A stretch of DNA of 6,850 bases, taken from NCBI GenBank assembly GCA_023256455.1, contig JAGDXN010000065.1:1-6850 (forward strand), written 5' to 3'. Position numbers and translations under genes: made by a program. Below, piece after piece: positions 1 to 6,058 of this stretch (position 1 is the first letter of the stretch; the number at the start of each line of letters is the position of its first letter). Source of the DNA: Cuniculiplasma sp. GTDB lineage: Archaea; Thermoplasmatota; Thermoplasmata; Thermoplasmatales; Thermoplasmataceae. The notes under the pieces are model-generated. The model worked only from the letters and a program-made list of their open reading frames with translations. It did no database searches and was not told where the DNA came from.

Positions 1-362
1 GGAGGCTTTACAAGGCCAGATGTTACGTGCGGCTGGAAATCATATATGGATGCATTTACAAGAAGTACATCCTCCCTCCATCTTGGAACCACAGGATAGG
101 GCTTTACAAGTCCATGATCCTTTTTGAAATAGTCAAAGAAAGCGCTCCTGACATCGTCTATGGACATCCTGCTTCTGCCCACTGGCTTTCCGATAAAACC
201 ATATTCATCGCATGGCGGATCCCCGCATGTCTTTCTTTCACCATCCTGCGACCAGAAGGGCATGCCACAGCTGATACATATCTTCCGCGTAAAACCATTA
301 TTCTTGAAAAAATCAAGGTTGAATTCTGAATCTTCCTCCGCCTTTGTAACCATAGGGAGCAT
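1..362 (-). CDS. alaS: Alanyl-tRNA synthetase, archaeal type (N-terminal part, cut by window edge)
   Basis: Charges tRNA-Ala with alanine in the cytoplasm. Only the first 120 codons are visible; the gene runs off the left edge. The translation has the N-terminal extension typical of archaeal AlaRS: a Cys4 metal-binding-like motif (C29-x2-C32, then C46-G-D-P-P-C51), followed by EYGFIGKP, the helix [13 protein letters not shown], and then the start of the class II catalytic core with [13 protein letters not shown] and [14 protein letters not shown]. That order matches archaeal AlaRS rather than the bacterial form. ATG at 362 is the first possible start, because a TAA lies in frame just upstream. 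A second in-frame ATG at 353 would put the TATA-like element at a better distance and could be the true start. No Shine-Dalgarno is visible, so the message is probably leaderless. Family assignment is firm; the exact start is not. Confidence 0.93.
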   Translation of the reverse strand, partial: MLPMVTKAEEDSEFNLDFFKNNGFTRKICISCGMPFWSQDGERKTCGDPPCDEYGFIGKPVGRSRMSIDDVRSAFFDYFKKDHGLVKPYPVVPRWREDVLLVNASIYDFQPHVTSGLVKP

Positions 363-377
363 ATGATTTTAGCTTTG

Positions 378-386
378 ATAAATATT
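378..386 (-). promoter_or_regulatory. TATA-like box for alaS
   Basis: On the minus strand this reads aatatttat, inside the 111-base gap between the flpA stop and alaS. It lies 16-24 bases before the ATG at 362 and 25-33 bases before the ATG at 353. The second distance is the usual one for a leaderless archaeal gene. This suggests alaS has its own promoter even though flpA lies upstream in the same direction. Assigned by composition and spacing only. Confidence 0.4.
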
Positions 387-473
387 GTTTTACATATGTT
401 TCTTTTTTAAAATATGAAATGATTTTTTGTCAGAACCTTAAGTGCCAAAATTTTCCAGATCCCCTTAAAATCC

Positions 474-1142
474 TTATTCCATATTCTGTAGAAGCAAACA
501 GTAGTGTCCCCTGTGGTAATTGGATATGTTTATTGTTTCAATGATTCTTATTCCCTTTCGCCTTCTTAGTTTTTCAATCTGTTCATTAAGAACATCCTCG
601 GGCCTTCTTGAGGAATCTATGGATATGGCCTTAAGCATGAAAAAGGCATAGGACCACTCGGGAAATGCATCCATATTCCTTAACAATATATCCGTCTGAT
701 CTTTTTGTGAAATATCCTGATATATTATATCAGGGGAATGGCCCAGAAAAAAATCATATTTCTCAGGCAAACGTGCACTCTCCAGCACAGGATAGATGTT
801 ATTCCTTTCCTCTGAAAGATCAAGGAGCTTTGCAAAGGGCTCAGGGGCAACCTCTATGGCAAATATCTTTCCGTCAGGTGATAGATCTGAAATGTGTGAA
901 ACCGTTGTGCCGCTGGATGCACCAAGATAGAGTGTTTCTGTATCTTCGCCTATGGGCAGCTTTTTCAGTCCATTTCCTATGGCAGCGGCCATTTTGCTTT
1001 TCTTTGGTTCCCATGATCTCAGGAAAGTGTCCTTTCTTTTTATTACCTTTTCACCATAAACACTCCTTTGATACTGGCTGACCGTGTAGATTCTATCCTT
1101 TACTATCTCAATTCTACCATTTCTAATCAGAATTTTTTTCAT
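474..1142 (-). CDS. flpA: Fibrillarin-like rRNA/tRNA 2'-O-methyltransferase
   Basis: Catalytic subunit of the archaeal C/D-box sRNP, which methylates ribose 2'-OH groups in rRNA and tRNA using S-adenosylmethionine; known partners in the family are Nop5 and L7Ae. The 222-residue product is full length. It has the family signature WEPKKSKMAAAI (44-55), SAM motif I LYLGASSGTTVSH (71-83), an acidic motif II residue E97 in IEVAP, D133 in YQDIS, and K161 in KAISID, all in the expected order. I chose the ATG at 1142 because GGAG lies 7 bases upstream and the protein then starts MKKILIRNG; a TTG nine codons earlier is less likely. The first 20 bases overlap the 3' end of the upstream 99-residue gene, so the two are probably co-transcribed and translationally coupled. 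A nop5 gene, often next to fibrillarin in archaea, is not present here. Confidence 0.95.
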   Translation of the reverse strand: MKKILIRNGRIEIVKDRIYTVSQYQRSVYGEKVIKRKDTFLRSWEPKKSKMAAAIGNGLKKLPIGEDTETLYLGASSGTTVSHISDLSPDGKIFAIEVAPEPFAKLLDLSEERNNIYPVLESARLPEKYDFFLGHSPDIIYQDISQKDQTDILLRNMDAFPEWSYAFFMLKAISIDSSRRPEDVLNEQIEKLRRRKGIRIIETINISNYHRGHYCLLLQNME

Positions 1143-1422
1143 TCCCAATCTCCGAAATAAGATCGCCAATTTCTTTTTGCTCTGAAGTTACAAAGAATAT
1201 GGAACTTTCTCCAACCTCAATCCTGTATCCTATCTTAACTTCCAATTCCTGATCGCCGAAGGTTATATAGAAAAGGTCTGTATCCATTAACTCCTCCCAT
1301 ATTCCGGGTTCCGGCTTCATTATGATTCCAATGTATGCAGGGTCCTTGCTCGCCACAAAAACTTTATTCCTGCTTAGCTCCATTTTTTTACCATCTTGAG
1401 ATGTGGAGATTTTAATATTCAT
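1123..1422 (-). CDS. Uncharacterised 99-residue protein upstream of fibrillarin
   Basis: I do not recognise this family. The product is acidic and soluble, with no signal peptide, membrane segment, cysteine motif or nucleotide-binding loop. The pattern suggests a small mostly beta domain: alternating strands around KVFVAS, YIGIIMKP, LFYITFG, ELEVKIGYRIEV and SIFFVTS, then a short helix EIGDLISEIG and a polar tail. That it is a real gene is supported by the start ATG at 1422 sitting about 24 bases after a TATA-like element, by amino-acid composition normal for a globular protein, and by the 20-base overlap of its end with flpA in the same direction. First place in a fibrillarin operon suggests, but does not show, a role in RNA modification or ribosome assembly. 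Confidence 0.75.
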   Translation of the reverse strand: MNIKISTSQDGKKMELSRNKVFVASKDPAYIGIIMKPEPGIWEELMDTDLFYITFGDQELEVKIGYRIEVGESSIFFVTSEQKEIGDLISEIGNEKNSD

Positions 1423-1445
1423 GCAATGAGAATGTTAATTTGTTT

Positions 1446-1455
1446 AATATATATT
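1446..1455 (-). promoter_or_regulatory. TATA box of the unknown gene-flpA operon
   Basis: The minus strand reads aatatatatt, 24-33 bases before the ATG at 1422. This is the standard archaeal TATA distance for a transcript starting at or within a few bases of the start codon, and no Shine-Dalgarno is seen. It is the leftward half of a divergent promoter region with the DUF302 gene. Confidence 0.6.
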
Positions 1456-1495
1456 CTTGCCACGATTTTTCAGTCCTACATCAGAATGAAAGGGA

Positions 1496-1505
1496 TTTAA
1501 ATATT
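1496..1505 (+). promoter_or_regulatory. TATA-like box for the DUF302 gene
   Basis: The element tttaaatatt lies 19-28 bases before the ATG at 1524, with no Shine-Dalgarno between, consistent with a leaderless transcript. It lies about 40 bases from the oppositely directed TATA box at 1446-1455, so binding of factors at the two promoters could interfere. Confidence 0.5.
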
Positions 1506-1523
1506 ACTGCATAATTTGTAAGA

Positions 1524-1910
1524 ATGGATCTTAAAAATATTACATTTAGTACAGAAAAAAGTTTTGCAGAGGCAAGGAAAATTGTTAAGAATTTTTTAGA
1601 TGAGAAAAAAATCAGCATATTCGCAGAGATTGACCATTCCAAAAATGCCAGAGATGTAAATCTCAATCTTGAGAACAGCTGCCTGATCATTTTTGGAAAC
1701 CCTCTCGTTGGTACATATATTTTGATGGAGAATGGAGAGGCAGGCATTGATCTTCCATTAAAAATTCTAATATGGTCAAAAAATGGAAAAACGACCATAA
1801 CCCATCATGATCCGGAAGGGCTCAGAGTAAAGTACAGTTTGAATGACCAGAACCATTCACTGGAAAAAATTGAAAACCTGTACAGGGGCATAAGGGATGC
1901 CCTGTCCTGA
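1524..1910 (+). CDS. DUF302 domain protein
   Basis: A 128-residue protein that is one complete DUF302 domain. The biochemical role of this family is not established. The diagnostic stretches are present in order: SFAEARKIVKNFL (13-25), FAEIDHSKNA (33-42), the core LIIFGNPLVGT (54-64), GIDLPLKILIW (74-84), and a C-terminal helix from about residue 112. There is no signal peptide, membrane helix or fused domain, so it is predicted to be cytoplasmic. The start is set by the TATA-like element at 1496-1505. It stands alone as a single-gene unit, divergent from the flpA operon and with 127 bases before the next gene, so context gives no hint of function. Family call is confident; role unknown. Confidence 0.88.
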   Translation: MDLKNITFSTEKSFAEARKIVKNFLDEKKISIFAEIDHSKNARDVNLNLENSCLIIFGNPLVGTYILMENGEAGIDLPLKILIWSKNGKTTITHHDPEGLRVKYSLNDQNHSLEKIENLYRGIRDALS

Positions 1911-1991
1911 GGCAATTTAGCCTGACTGCATATATTATTTAGATTGGAGATATATTGAAAATTTAACCGGAAACATGGAAATAACATAAAT

Positions 1992-2013
1992 GTAATTAAC
2001 ATAGTTAAATTAC
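1992..2013. repeat. Near-perfect palindrome upstream of the zinc protein-aEF-1beta operon
   Basis: GTAATTAAC (1992-2000), a 3-base spacer ATA, then GTTAAATTAC (2004-2013). The right arm is the reverse complement of the left apart from one extra base. It sits 25-46 bases before the start codon of the operon's first gene, where a TATA element or an operator would be expected. It could be a regulator or TATA/BRE site, or fold as an RNA hairpin in a leader. AT-rich sequence yields such symmetry by chance fairly often. Nothing else recognisable lies in the 1911-2037 gap except scattered AT-rich TATA-like words (for example near 1930-1938). Confidence 0.4.
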
Positions 2014-2037
2014 GGGTAATATAAAGAGGTTAAAACA

Positions 2038-2205
2038 ATGGGATCAACAGACAGCTGTACATCATGCGGTAAGGGTCTTGTGGAGGAGGGATTTTCCATA
2101 TTTGACTGCCCTAACTGCGGAGAGATGATAATAGGAAGATGCAGGAACTGCCGCGAACACTCTACACCGTATTCATGCGAAAAATGCGGTTTTACGGGCC
2201 CGTAA
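2038..2205 (+). CDS. Small four-CxxC zinc-ribbon protein (HVO_2753-like)
   Basis: Encodes 55 residues with four CxxC pairs: C7/C10 (CTSC), C24/C27 (CPNC), C35/C38 (CRNC) and C47/C50 (CEKC), three of them followed by Gly. Eight cysteines in four knuckles fit two zinc sites. This is the pattern of the archaeal zinc-ribbon RNA-binding-type proteins, of which Haloferax HVO_2753 is the best-known relative; that family commonly sits directly upstream of aEF-1beta, as here. The start ATG has GAGGT 7 bases upstream, and the stop is followed after 9 bases by the aEF-1beta start. A nucleic-acid or ribosome role is family-based inference. It is too short for many gene callers but is supported by composition, ribosome binding site and conserved neighbour. 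Confidence 0.9.
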   Translation: MGSTDSCTSCGKGLVEEGFSIFDCPNCGEMIIGRCRNCREHSTPYSCEKCGFTGP

Positions 2206-2214
2206 GGTGAGAGT

Positions 2215-2481
2215 ATGGCAGAAGTGGCAATGACTTTCAGTGTATTACCTGAAGATACGGATTCAAGCATCGAAGATCTTATTAAAAGATTGAGAGAGAA
2301 GATTGAAGGCAAAGCAAAGGTTGCCGAAACATCCGTTCAGGAAATAGGCTTTGGCCTTAAAAAAATAAAAATGGTTGTAATTGTAAAGGATCAGGATGGG
2401 CAGCAGGATATGATTGAAGAACTTGCCTCCTCCGTAGATGGAGTTGGTCAGGTAGATTTTGAAGATGCCAGTTTGGTCTGA
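2215..2481 (+). CDS. ef1b: Translation elongation factor 1-beta (aEF-1beta)
   Basis: Guanine-nucleotide exchange factor that reloads aEF-1alpha with GTP during elongation. The 88-residue length is normal for the archaeal protein, which corresponds to the C-terminal exchange domain of eukaryotic eEF1B-alpha. Visible hallmarks are an N-terminal strand VAMTFSVLPED, a helix SSIEDLIKRLREKI (18-30), the signature strand IGFGLKKIKMVVIV (44-57), an acidic loop DQDG, the helix DMIEELASSV, and the final strand VGQVDFEDA. GGTGA, 4 bases before the ATG, directly follows the stop of the zinc-protein gene, so translation of the two is probably coupled. The stop TGA abuts the ATG of the glycosyltransferase with no gap. 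Confidence 0.95.
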   Translation: MAEVAMTFSVLPEDTDSSIEDLIKRLREKIEGKAKVAETSVQEIGFGLKKIKMVVIVKDQDGQQDMIEELASSVDGVGQVDFEDASLV

Positions 2482-3546
2482 ATGAACATCCTTATTCAGA
2501 TAATATTCTATTTTTTTGTAAGCCTGTTCACCCTCATTTTTATTGTTCAGACATATCTGGCCCTTCCGAGAAAATTTAAAACCACATATGCCGGGAAATA
2601 TACACCTAAAACACTTGTTATTGTTCCTTCCAGAGGGACAGACTATTCCATGACCGATAATTTAAAGAGTATCAAGAATCAAAAAAATGAAAATTTTTCC
2701 ATTATCTGCGTCGTTGATTCAGAAGATGATCCTTCTGTTAAAAATATTAAGGAAGCCGGCCTTGATTACATCATATCAAATTACAGATCAGGTGGAAGTG
2801 GAAAGGTCAGGGCCATTGCAACTGCACTTGATAGGTTCAGGGATTTTGAAGTGTATGTTGTGGCAGACACTGACATAAGGGCGAGCCCGGACTGGCTTGT
2901 GAACCTTATCAGGCCACTGTCACTGAAAAAATATGGCCTGTCCACAACCTTTCCCTATTTCAAATCTGTGGGAAACTTCTGGTCTAAATTCAAAACTGTC
3001 TGGGGTTTTGTGGGCAGAGGCATGATGGAATCGAAAATTACGGTTTTTGGATGGGGTGGTTCCATGGCCTTCAGGAAGGAACTCATAGAGGGAAAAATAG
3101 GGGAATTTGCGCAGGATGTATCGGATGATATGGCCATAACAAGAATTTGCAAAGAAAGAGGACTCCAAATAGCCTATGTTCCGGAAGCCTCACCGGAAAT
3201 ATATTCCCCGGATGACTGGGGTACATTTAAAGAATGGTCCATAAGGCAAACCTCCCTTCTTGTAAGCAGGAATAAATCAGCCTTTACCATAGGAATCCTT
3301 CTCTATGGTTCCATGAGCCTTCTCATAGTTGCATCCTTAGTATTTGGGGCAATCATATCGCCCATATTTTTCCTCTGGCTTATTCCTCTCATACTTTCAG
3401 AGATAAAAATTTCCAAAAGGCTCAGGGAGCATAAAATCTGGTATTACATATCAGGAATCATAATGCCCTTTTTCTATACGTGGAACCTTTACCGTGCCAG
3501 AAAGACAGAGAGCATAACATGGAGAGGAGTTCGATATAAACTCTGA
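2482..3546 (+). CDS. Membrane family 2 glycosyltransferase
   Basis: A 354-residue integral membrane glycosyltransferase with a GT-A fold, resembling the GT2/GT21 (ceramide glucosyltransferase-like) group. Layout: one N-terminal membrane helix (about 4-27), cytosolic catalytic domain (about 43-255), then two or three membrane helices (about 268-308 and 318-336). Catalytic signatures are VVDSEDD (77-83), the metal-binding DxD as ADTD (128-131), GWGGSMAFRK (190-199) and VSDDMAI (213-219), followed by EWSIRQTS (251-258) in the place of the usual acceptor-site motif. The C-terminus TWRGVRY is common in this group. Sugar and acceptor cannot be told from sequence; a lipid or lipid-linked acceptor is likely from the topology. 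The ATG directly follows the aEF-1beta stop, with no clear Shine-Dalgarno, pointing to reinitiation. It lies next to glmM, which supplies an amino-sugar precursor. Confidence 0.88.
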   Translation: MNILIQIIFYFFVSLFTLIFIVQTYLALPRKFKTTYAGKYTPKTLVIVPSRGTDYSMTDNLKSIKNQKNENFSIICVVDSEDDPSVKNIKEAGLDYIISNYRSGGSGKVRAIATALDRFRDFEVYVVADTDIRASPDWLVNLIRPLSLKKYGLSTTFPYFKSVGNFWSKFKTVWGFVGRGMMESKITVFGWGGSMAFRKELIEGKIGEFAQDVSDDMAITRICKERGLQIAYVPEASPEIYSPDDWGTFKEWSIRQTSLLVSRNKSAFTIGILLYGSMSLLIVASLVFGAIISPIFFLWLIPLILSEIKISKRLREHKIWYYISGIIMPFFYTWNLYRARKTESITWRGVRYKL

Positions 3547-3609
3547 TCAATGATCTAATATGATTAATTTCCCGGCGTAAACAAAATAGTTCGGTTATAA
3601 ACGGTTTCC

Positions 3610-3623
3610 TTTATTAAAATAAA
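3610..3623 (+). promoter_or_regulatory. TATA-like region for glmM
   Basis: The stretch tttattaaaataaa lies 15-28 bases before the ATG at 3638, giving a possible leaderless transcript; no Shine-Dalgarno is visible. A second candidate, ttataaac at 3593-3600, is further upstream. The 91-base gap after the glycosyltransferase gene shows no strong terminator, only a short AT-rich stretch after two GATC words (3546-3557). Confidence 0.45.
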
Positions 3624-3637
3624 TTCCATATCCATAT

Positions 3638-4964
3638 ATGACTGAAAACAGGCCAAGATTATTCGGCACCAATGGAATAAGGGGAATTCCCAATGATGAT
3701 CTTACACCGGAATTCTGCATGACCATTGGAAAGGCAATAGGAACATTTTTTGGAAATAGGATCAGACAACAGGCTATCCAATTCGATGATAATGGATTCC
3801 GTAATTGGAGGAATACTTTCTACCGGAGCCAGCGTAAAGAATATTGGGGTTCTCCCAACACCTGCAGTGCAGTTTTACTGCAAGAAAAATTCCATTCCTG
3901 GTGTTATAATTACTGCATCCCACAACCCGCCGAGATTTAACGGCATAAAATGTATAGACATGGATGGCACTGAACTTGAAAGAACAAAGGAGGAGAAGAT
4001 AGAGGAAATATACTATGATAATAAATTCCATATTGCACAGTGGCAGCATATTGGAACGGAGATTCAAGATAATTCTGCAGCTGAACTTTACATAAATGGG
4101 GTGATGGAAAGGATTGATTTAAATAAAATAAGAGAGAAGAAGTTCAGGGTTGTTTTTGATGCAGGAAATGGTGCGGCATTCCGAACAACACCTGAACTCC
4201 TTTCCAGACTTGGGGTTTCTCTTGTTACACTGAATGCTAACCCCGATGGTTTATTCACGTCCAGGGAGTCGGAGCCCAAGCCTGAAAATTTGAAATATCT
4301 CATTGAACTTGCTAAATCCGGCGAATTTAACCTTGGAATTGCCCATGATGGGGATGCCGATAGAGCTGTTTTTATCGATGAGAATGGAAATTTTGTTGAT
4401 GGTGACGTCACCCTTTCCATATTTGTAAAAAATTATATAAGGAATGGTGAAAAGGTTGTTACTCCTGTAAGTTCATCGGATTCTGTTGATGACATATGCA
4501 AGGAAAAGGGCGCAGAGGTCATAAGAACAAGAGTGGGTGCACCCATAGTTTCGAGAACAATGATCGACCAGAGGGCAAGACTGGGCGGCGAAGAGAATGG
4601 GGGAATCATATACGGGGATCACCAGTATTGCAGAGACGGTGCAATGACTGTGGGAATAATTCTTGATATTATGGCCAAAACAGGAAAGAAACTGTCCGAG
4701 ATTATAAGGGATATTCCCGAATACCACATTACAAGGAAAACCTTCCCAAGAAATTCAGATTTCAGCATAATTAAGGAAAGGCTGATTTCAGCATTCCCTG
4801 GATGGGAGAAGGACGAAAGGGATGGAATAAAGCTAAGAAAGGGTCATGACTGGATACTTGCCAGGCCTTCAGGAACAGAACCCATTATAAGAGTGTTCAC
4901 CCATTCAAGGGAAATTGAAACCTCAAGGAAACTTTCCGAAGAGGTTAAAAAGATTATTTCCTGA
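3638..4964 (+). CDS. glmM: Phosphoglucosamine mutase-like alpha-D-phosphohexomutase, frame broken near the 5' end
   Basis: Predicted to interconvert glucosamine-6-phosphate and glucosamine-1-phosphate on the route to UDP-GlcNAc; phosphomannomutase or phosphoglucomutase activity is possible in the same family. The reading frame from ATG 3638 gives the N-terminal signature RLFGTNGIRGIP and helix up to about 3745, and then all homology continues in the frame beginning at 3741. There the catalytic phosphoserine loop IITASHNPP (Ser at 3918-3920), the metal loop DGDADRAVF (Asp at 4347, 4353 and 4359), the sugar loop GGEENGG (about 4584-4604) and the phosphate loop RPSGTEPIIRVF (about 4863-4898) are all intact. 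Joined, the product would be about 440 residues, normal for archaeal homologues. Either the gene has a one-base indel or the sequence has an error; the rest shows no decay. The 3' end overlaps the convergent lipid gene by 11 bases. Confidence 0.88.
3741..3757 (+). other. Site of the glmM frame change (six-T run)
   Basis: The downstream frame has a TAG stop at 3738-3740, so it is open only from 3741, and the upstream frame loses family similarity by about 3760. The change must therefore fall in this short interval, which contains the homopolymer T6 at 3746-3751. Five or eight T's would each restore one continuous frame, giving GTF-LEIGSD or GTFF-LEIGSD. A homopolymer-length error or slippage mutation is the simplest explanation. 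Confidence 0.8.
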
Positions 4965-5592
4965 ATCCTGGATCCTTCAATCCCTTCAGGGAATCCCTGA
5001 AACGCTTTGCTGCGGTGATGTGGCCGGCCACTATGAACCATATGAGCATTAGATTTACAGGGGTAATTTCAATATACAGGTTATATTTTAAGGGGATAAG
5101 GGATTCAATCAACAGAATAATCATCATTATGACGAGTCTGTCCGCCCTTCCAAGGATTCCTCCGTAATTTCTTTTCAAACCTATGGCCTGAGCCTGTGTT
5201 CCCATGTAACTTGTCATGAACACTGCACCCAGCGCAAGGAGACCAAGATATATGTTTCCATATATGGAAAGGGAAAAACCTGTAATGAGGGCAAGATCGG
5301 AATACCTGTCAAAGGTGTGATCCAGCATATCCCCTGAGGGCGAACTTACACCCTTCTTTCTTGCAACGAAGCCATCCATTGCGTCCAGAAGGGAAGAAAG
5401 GAAGAGGAAAAAAAATGCAAATATGATGAAAAAGGGAGCTATAAATCTCCCGGATATAACCATGAAGACTGCAGATAAAAGGGCAAGAATAAATGACCAT
5501 ATGGTGAGTGTATTTGGATTGAACCTCATAAAGGCGGATGACAGTTTTTCCAGAGCGGGGTTGGCATTTTTTCTATATGAATCAAGACCCAT
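4954..5592 (-). CDS. CDP-alcohol phosphatidyltransferase family protein (possible archaetidylinositol-phosphate synthase)
   Basis: Membrane enzyme that would join a CDP-activated lipid (CDP-archaeol in archaea) to an alcohol head group. The 212-residue product has the complete active-site signature of the family: D70-x2-D73-G74-x2-A77-R78-x8-G87-x3-D91-x3-D95, in DAMDGFVARKKG and GDMLDHTFD. About six hydrophobic helices are visible (roughly 29-48, 50-70, 98-111, 113-130, 153-168 and 178-194). Length and motif fit the PgsA-like archaetidylinositol-phosphate synthase group, but the head group (inositol phosphate, glycerol phosphate or other) cannot be read from the motif. GGAGGAG lies 7 bases before the ATG, and the start overlaps the end of the AK6-like gene by 11 bases. 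Its own end overlaps the convergent glmM by 11 bases. Confidence 0.9.
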   Translation of the reverse strand: MGLDSYRKNANPALEKLSSAFMRFNPNTLTIWSFILALLSAVFMVISGRFIAPFFIIFAFFFLFLSSLLDAMDGFVARKKGVSSPSGDMLDHTFDRYSDLALITGFSLSIYGNIYLGLLALGAVFMTSYMGTQAQAIGLKRNYGGILGRADRLVIMMIILLIESLIPLKYNLYIEITPVNLMLIWFIVAGHITAAKRFRDSLKGLKDPGFRK

Positions 5593-6058
5593 TGAATTTC
5601 TCCTCCATCTTATTTATAAAATTCCTGATCCTCCTTAAATCTTCCTCCCCATATGGCCTTTCCGTTGAAACTTTCAAAATTCTGTTTGAAGGCACATATT
5701 CCAGTGATTCATCATATATGGAATCAAATAAAAGTACATCCATGTTTTCCCTTATTTTATTTTCACCATAACCCCTTTCCTCCAGTCTCTTTCTGAGAGT
5801 TTCTCCAGAACATTCTGTTATAATTACGCAGAATGGATCCATTAAATGGGAATAATGCCCGTCCATAACAACCTCCGATTCCGGCTTAAATTTCACATTG
5901 AGGCAATCAATATCCACCTCTTCGCCCATAAGACATCCTAAATTTTCGGCCAGCATATTCAAATTTACAGTCTGGAACCCCTCATCTTTCAAATAGCTGC
6001 AAAGTTTTGTTTTCCCTGTGCCTGGAACACCACTCACTGCAATTTTCATATATTTCAT
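5582..6058 (-). CDS. AK6/Fap7-type adenylate kinase (predicted ribosome-assembly NMP kinase)
   Basis: A 158-residue P-loop kinase of the AK6 (hCINAP/Fap7) family, which transfers phosphate between ATP and AMP and, in eukaryotes and characterised archaea, acts in small-subunit ribosome assembly. Visible features are the Walker A loop GVPGTGKT (10-17), VDIDCL in the NMP-binding region (48-53), the family motif VVMDGHYSHL (63-72), and the short LID RGYGENKIRENMD (95-107). The length is somewhat under the usual 170-190. The start at 6058 forms an ATGA overlap with the end of tiaS, and GAGG lies 7 bases upstream; an alternative ATG three codons in is less likely. The end overlaps the downstream phosphatidyltransferase gene by 11 bases. 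Family call is confident; involvement in ribosome assembly is by analogy. Confidence 0.9.
   Translation of the reverse strand: MKYMKIAVSGVPGTGKTKLCSYLKDEGFQTVNLNMLAENLGCLMGEEVDIDCLNVKFKPESEVVMDGHYSHLMDPFCVIITECSGETLRKRLEERGYGENKIRENMDVLLFDSIYDESLEYVPSNRILKVSTERPYGEEDLRRIRNFINKMEEKFNGS

Noticed and set aside
27..329. Open frame of 100 codons on the plus strand
   Set aside because: It is antisense to the alaS N-terminus, which has clear family motifs; the plus-strand translation has no recognisable pattern.
665..1081. Plus-strand 138-codon open frame
   Set aside because: Lies wholly antisense to flpA; composition (many Cys, Trp and His) is typical of a shadow frame.
1143..1169. Upstream TTG start for fibrillarin
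   Set aside because: It adds nine residues outside the family's usual N-terminus, and the ATG at 1142 has a well-placed GGAG.
1910..1923. Small hairpin AGGC-aattta-GCCT after the DUF302 stop as a terminator
   Set aside because: Only four base pairs and no T-run follows directly; likely chance.
2010..2312. Minus-strand 100-codon frame
   Set aside because: Antisense to the zinc-protein and aEF-1beta genes, both firmly identified.
3546..3637. C/D-box sRNA or tRNA in the gap before glmM
   Set aside because: Only a partial box C-like ATGATC is seen with no paired box D at fitting distance, and no cloverleaf can be drawn.
3746..3754. Classic programmed -1 slippery site at the T6 run
   Set aside because: The frame change needed is +1 (or -2), not -1, and the zero frame stays open for about 190 further bases, so no stop codon drives the shift.
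3750..4964. Treating glmM as a complete gene starting at the TTG at 3750
   Set aside because: This would drop the conserved FGTNGIRG region encoded just upstream in another frame; a broken full-length gene explains both parts.
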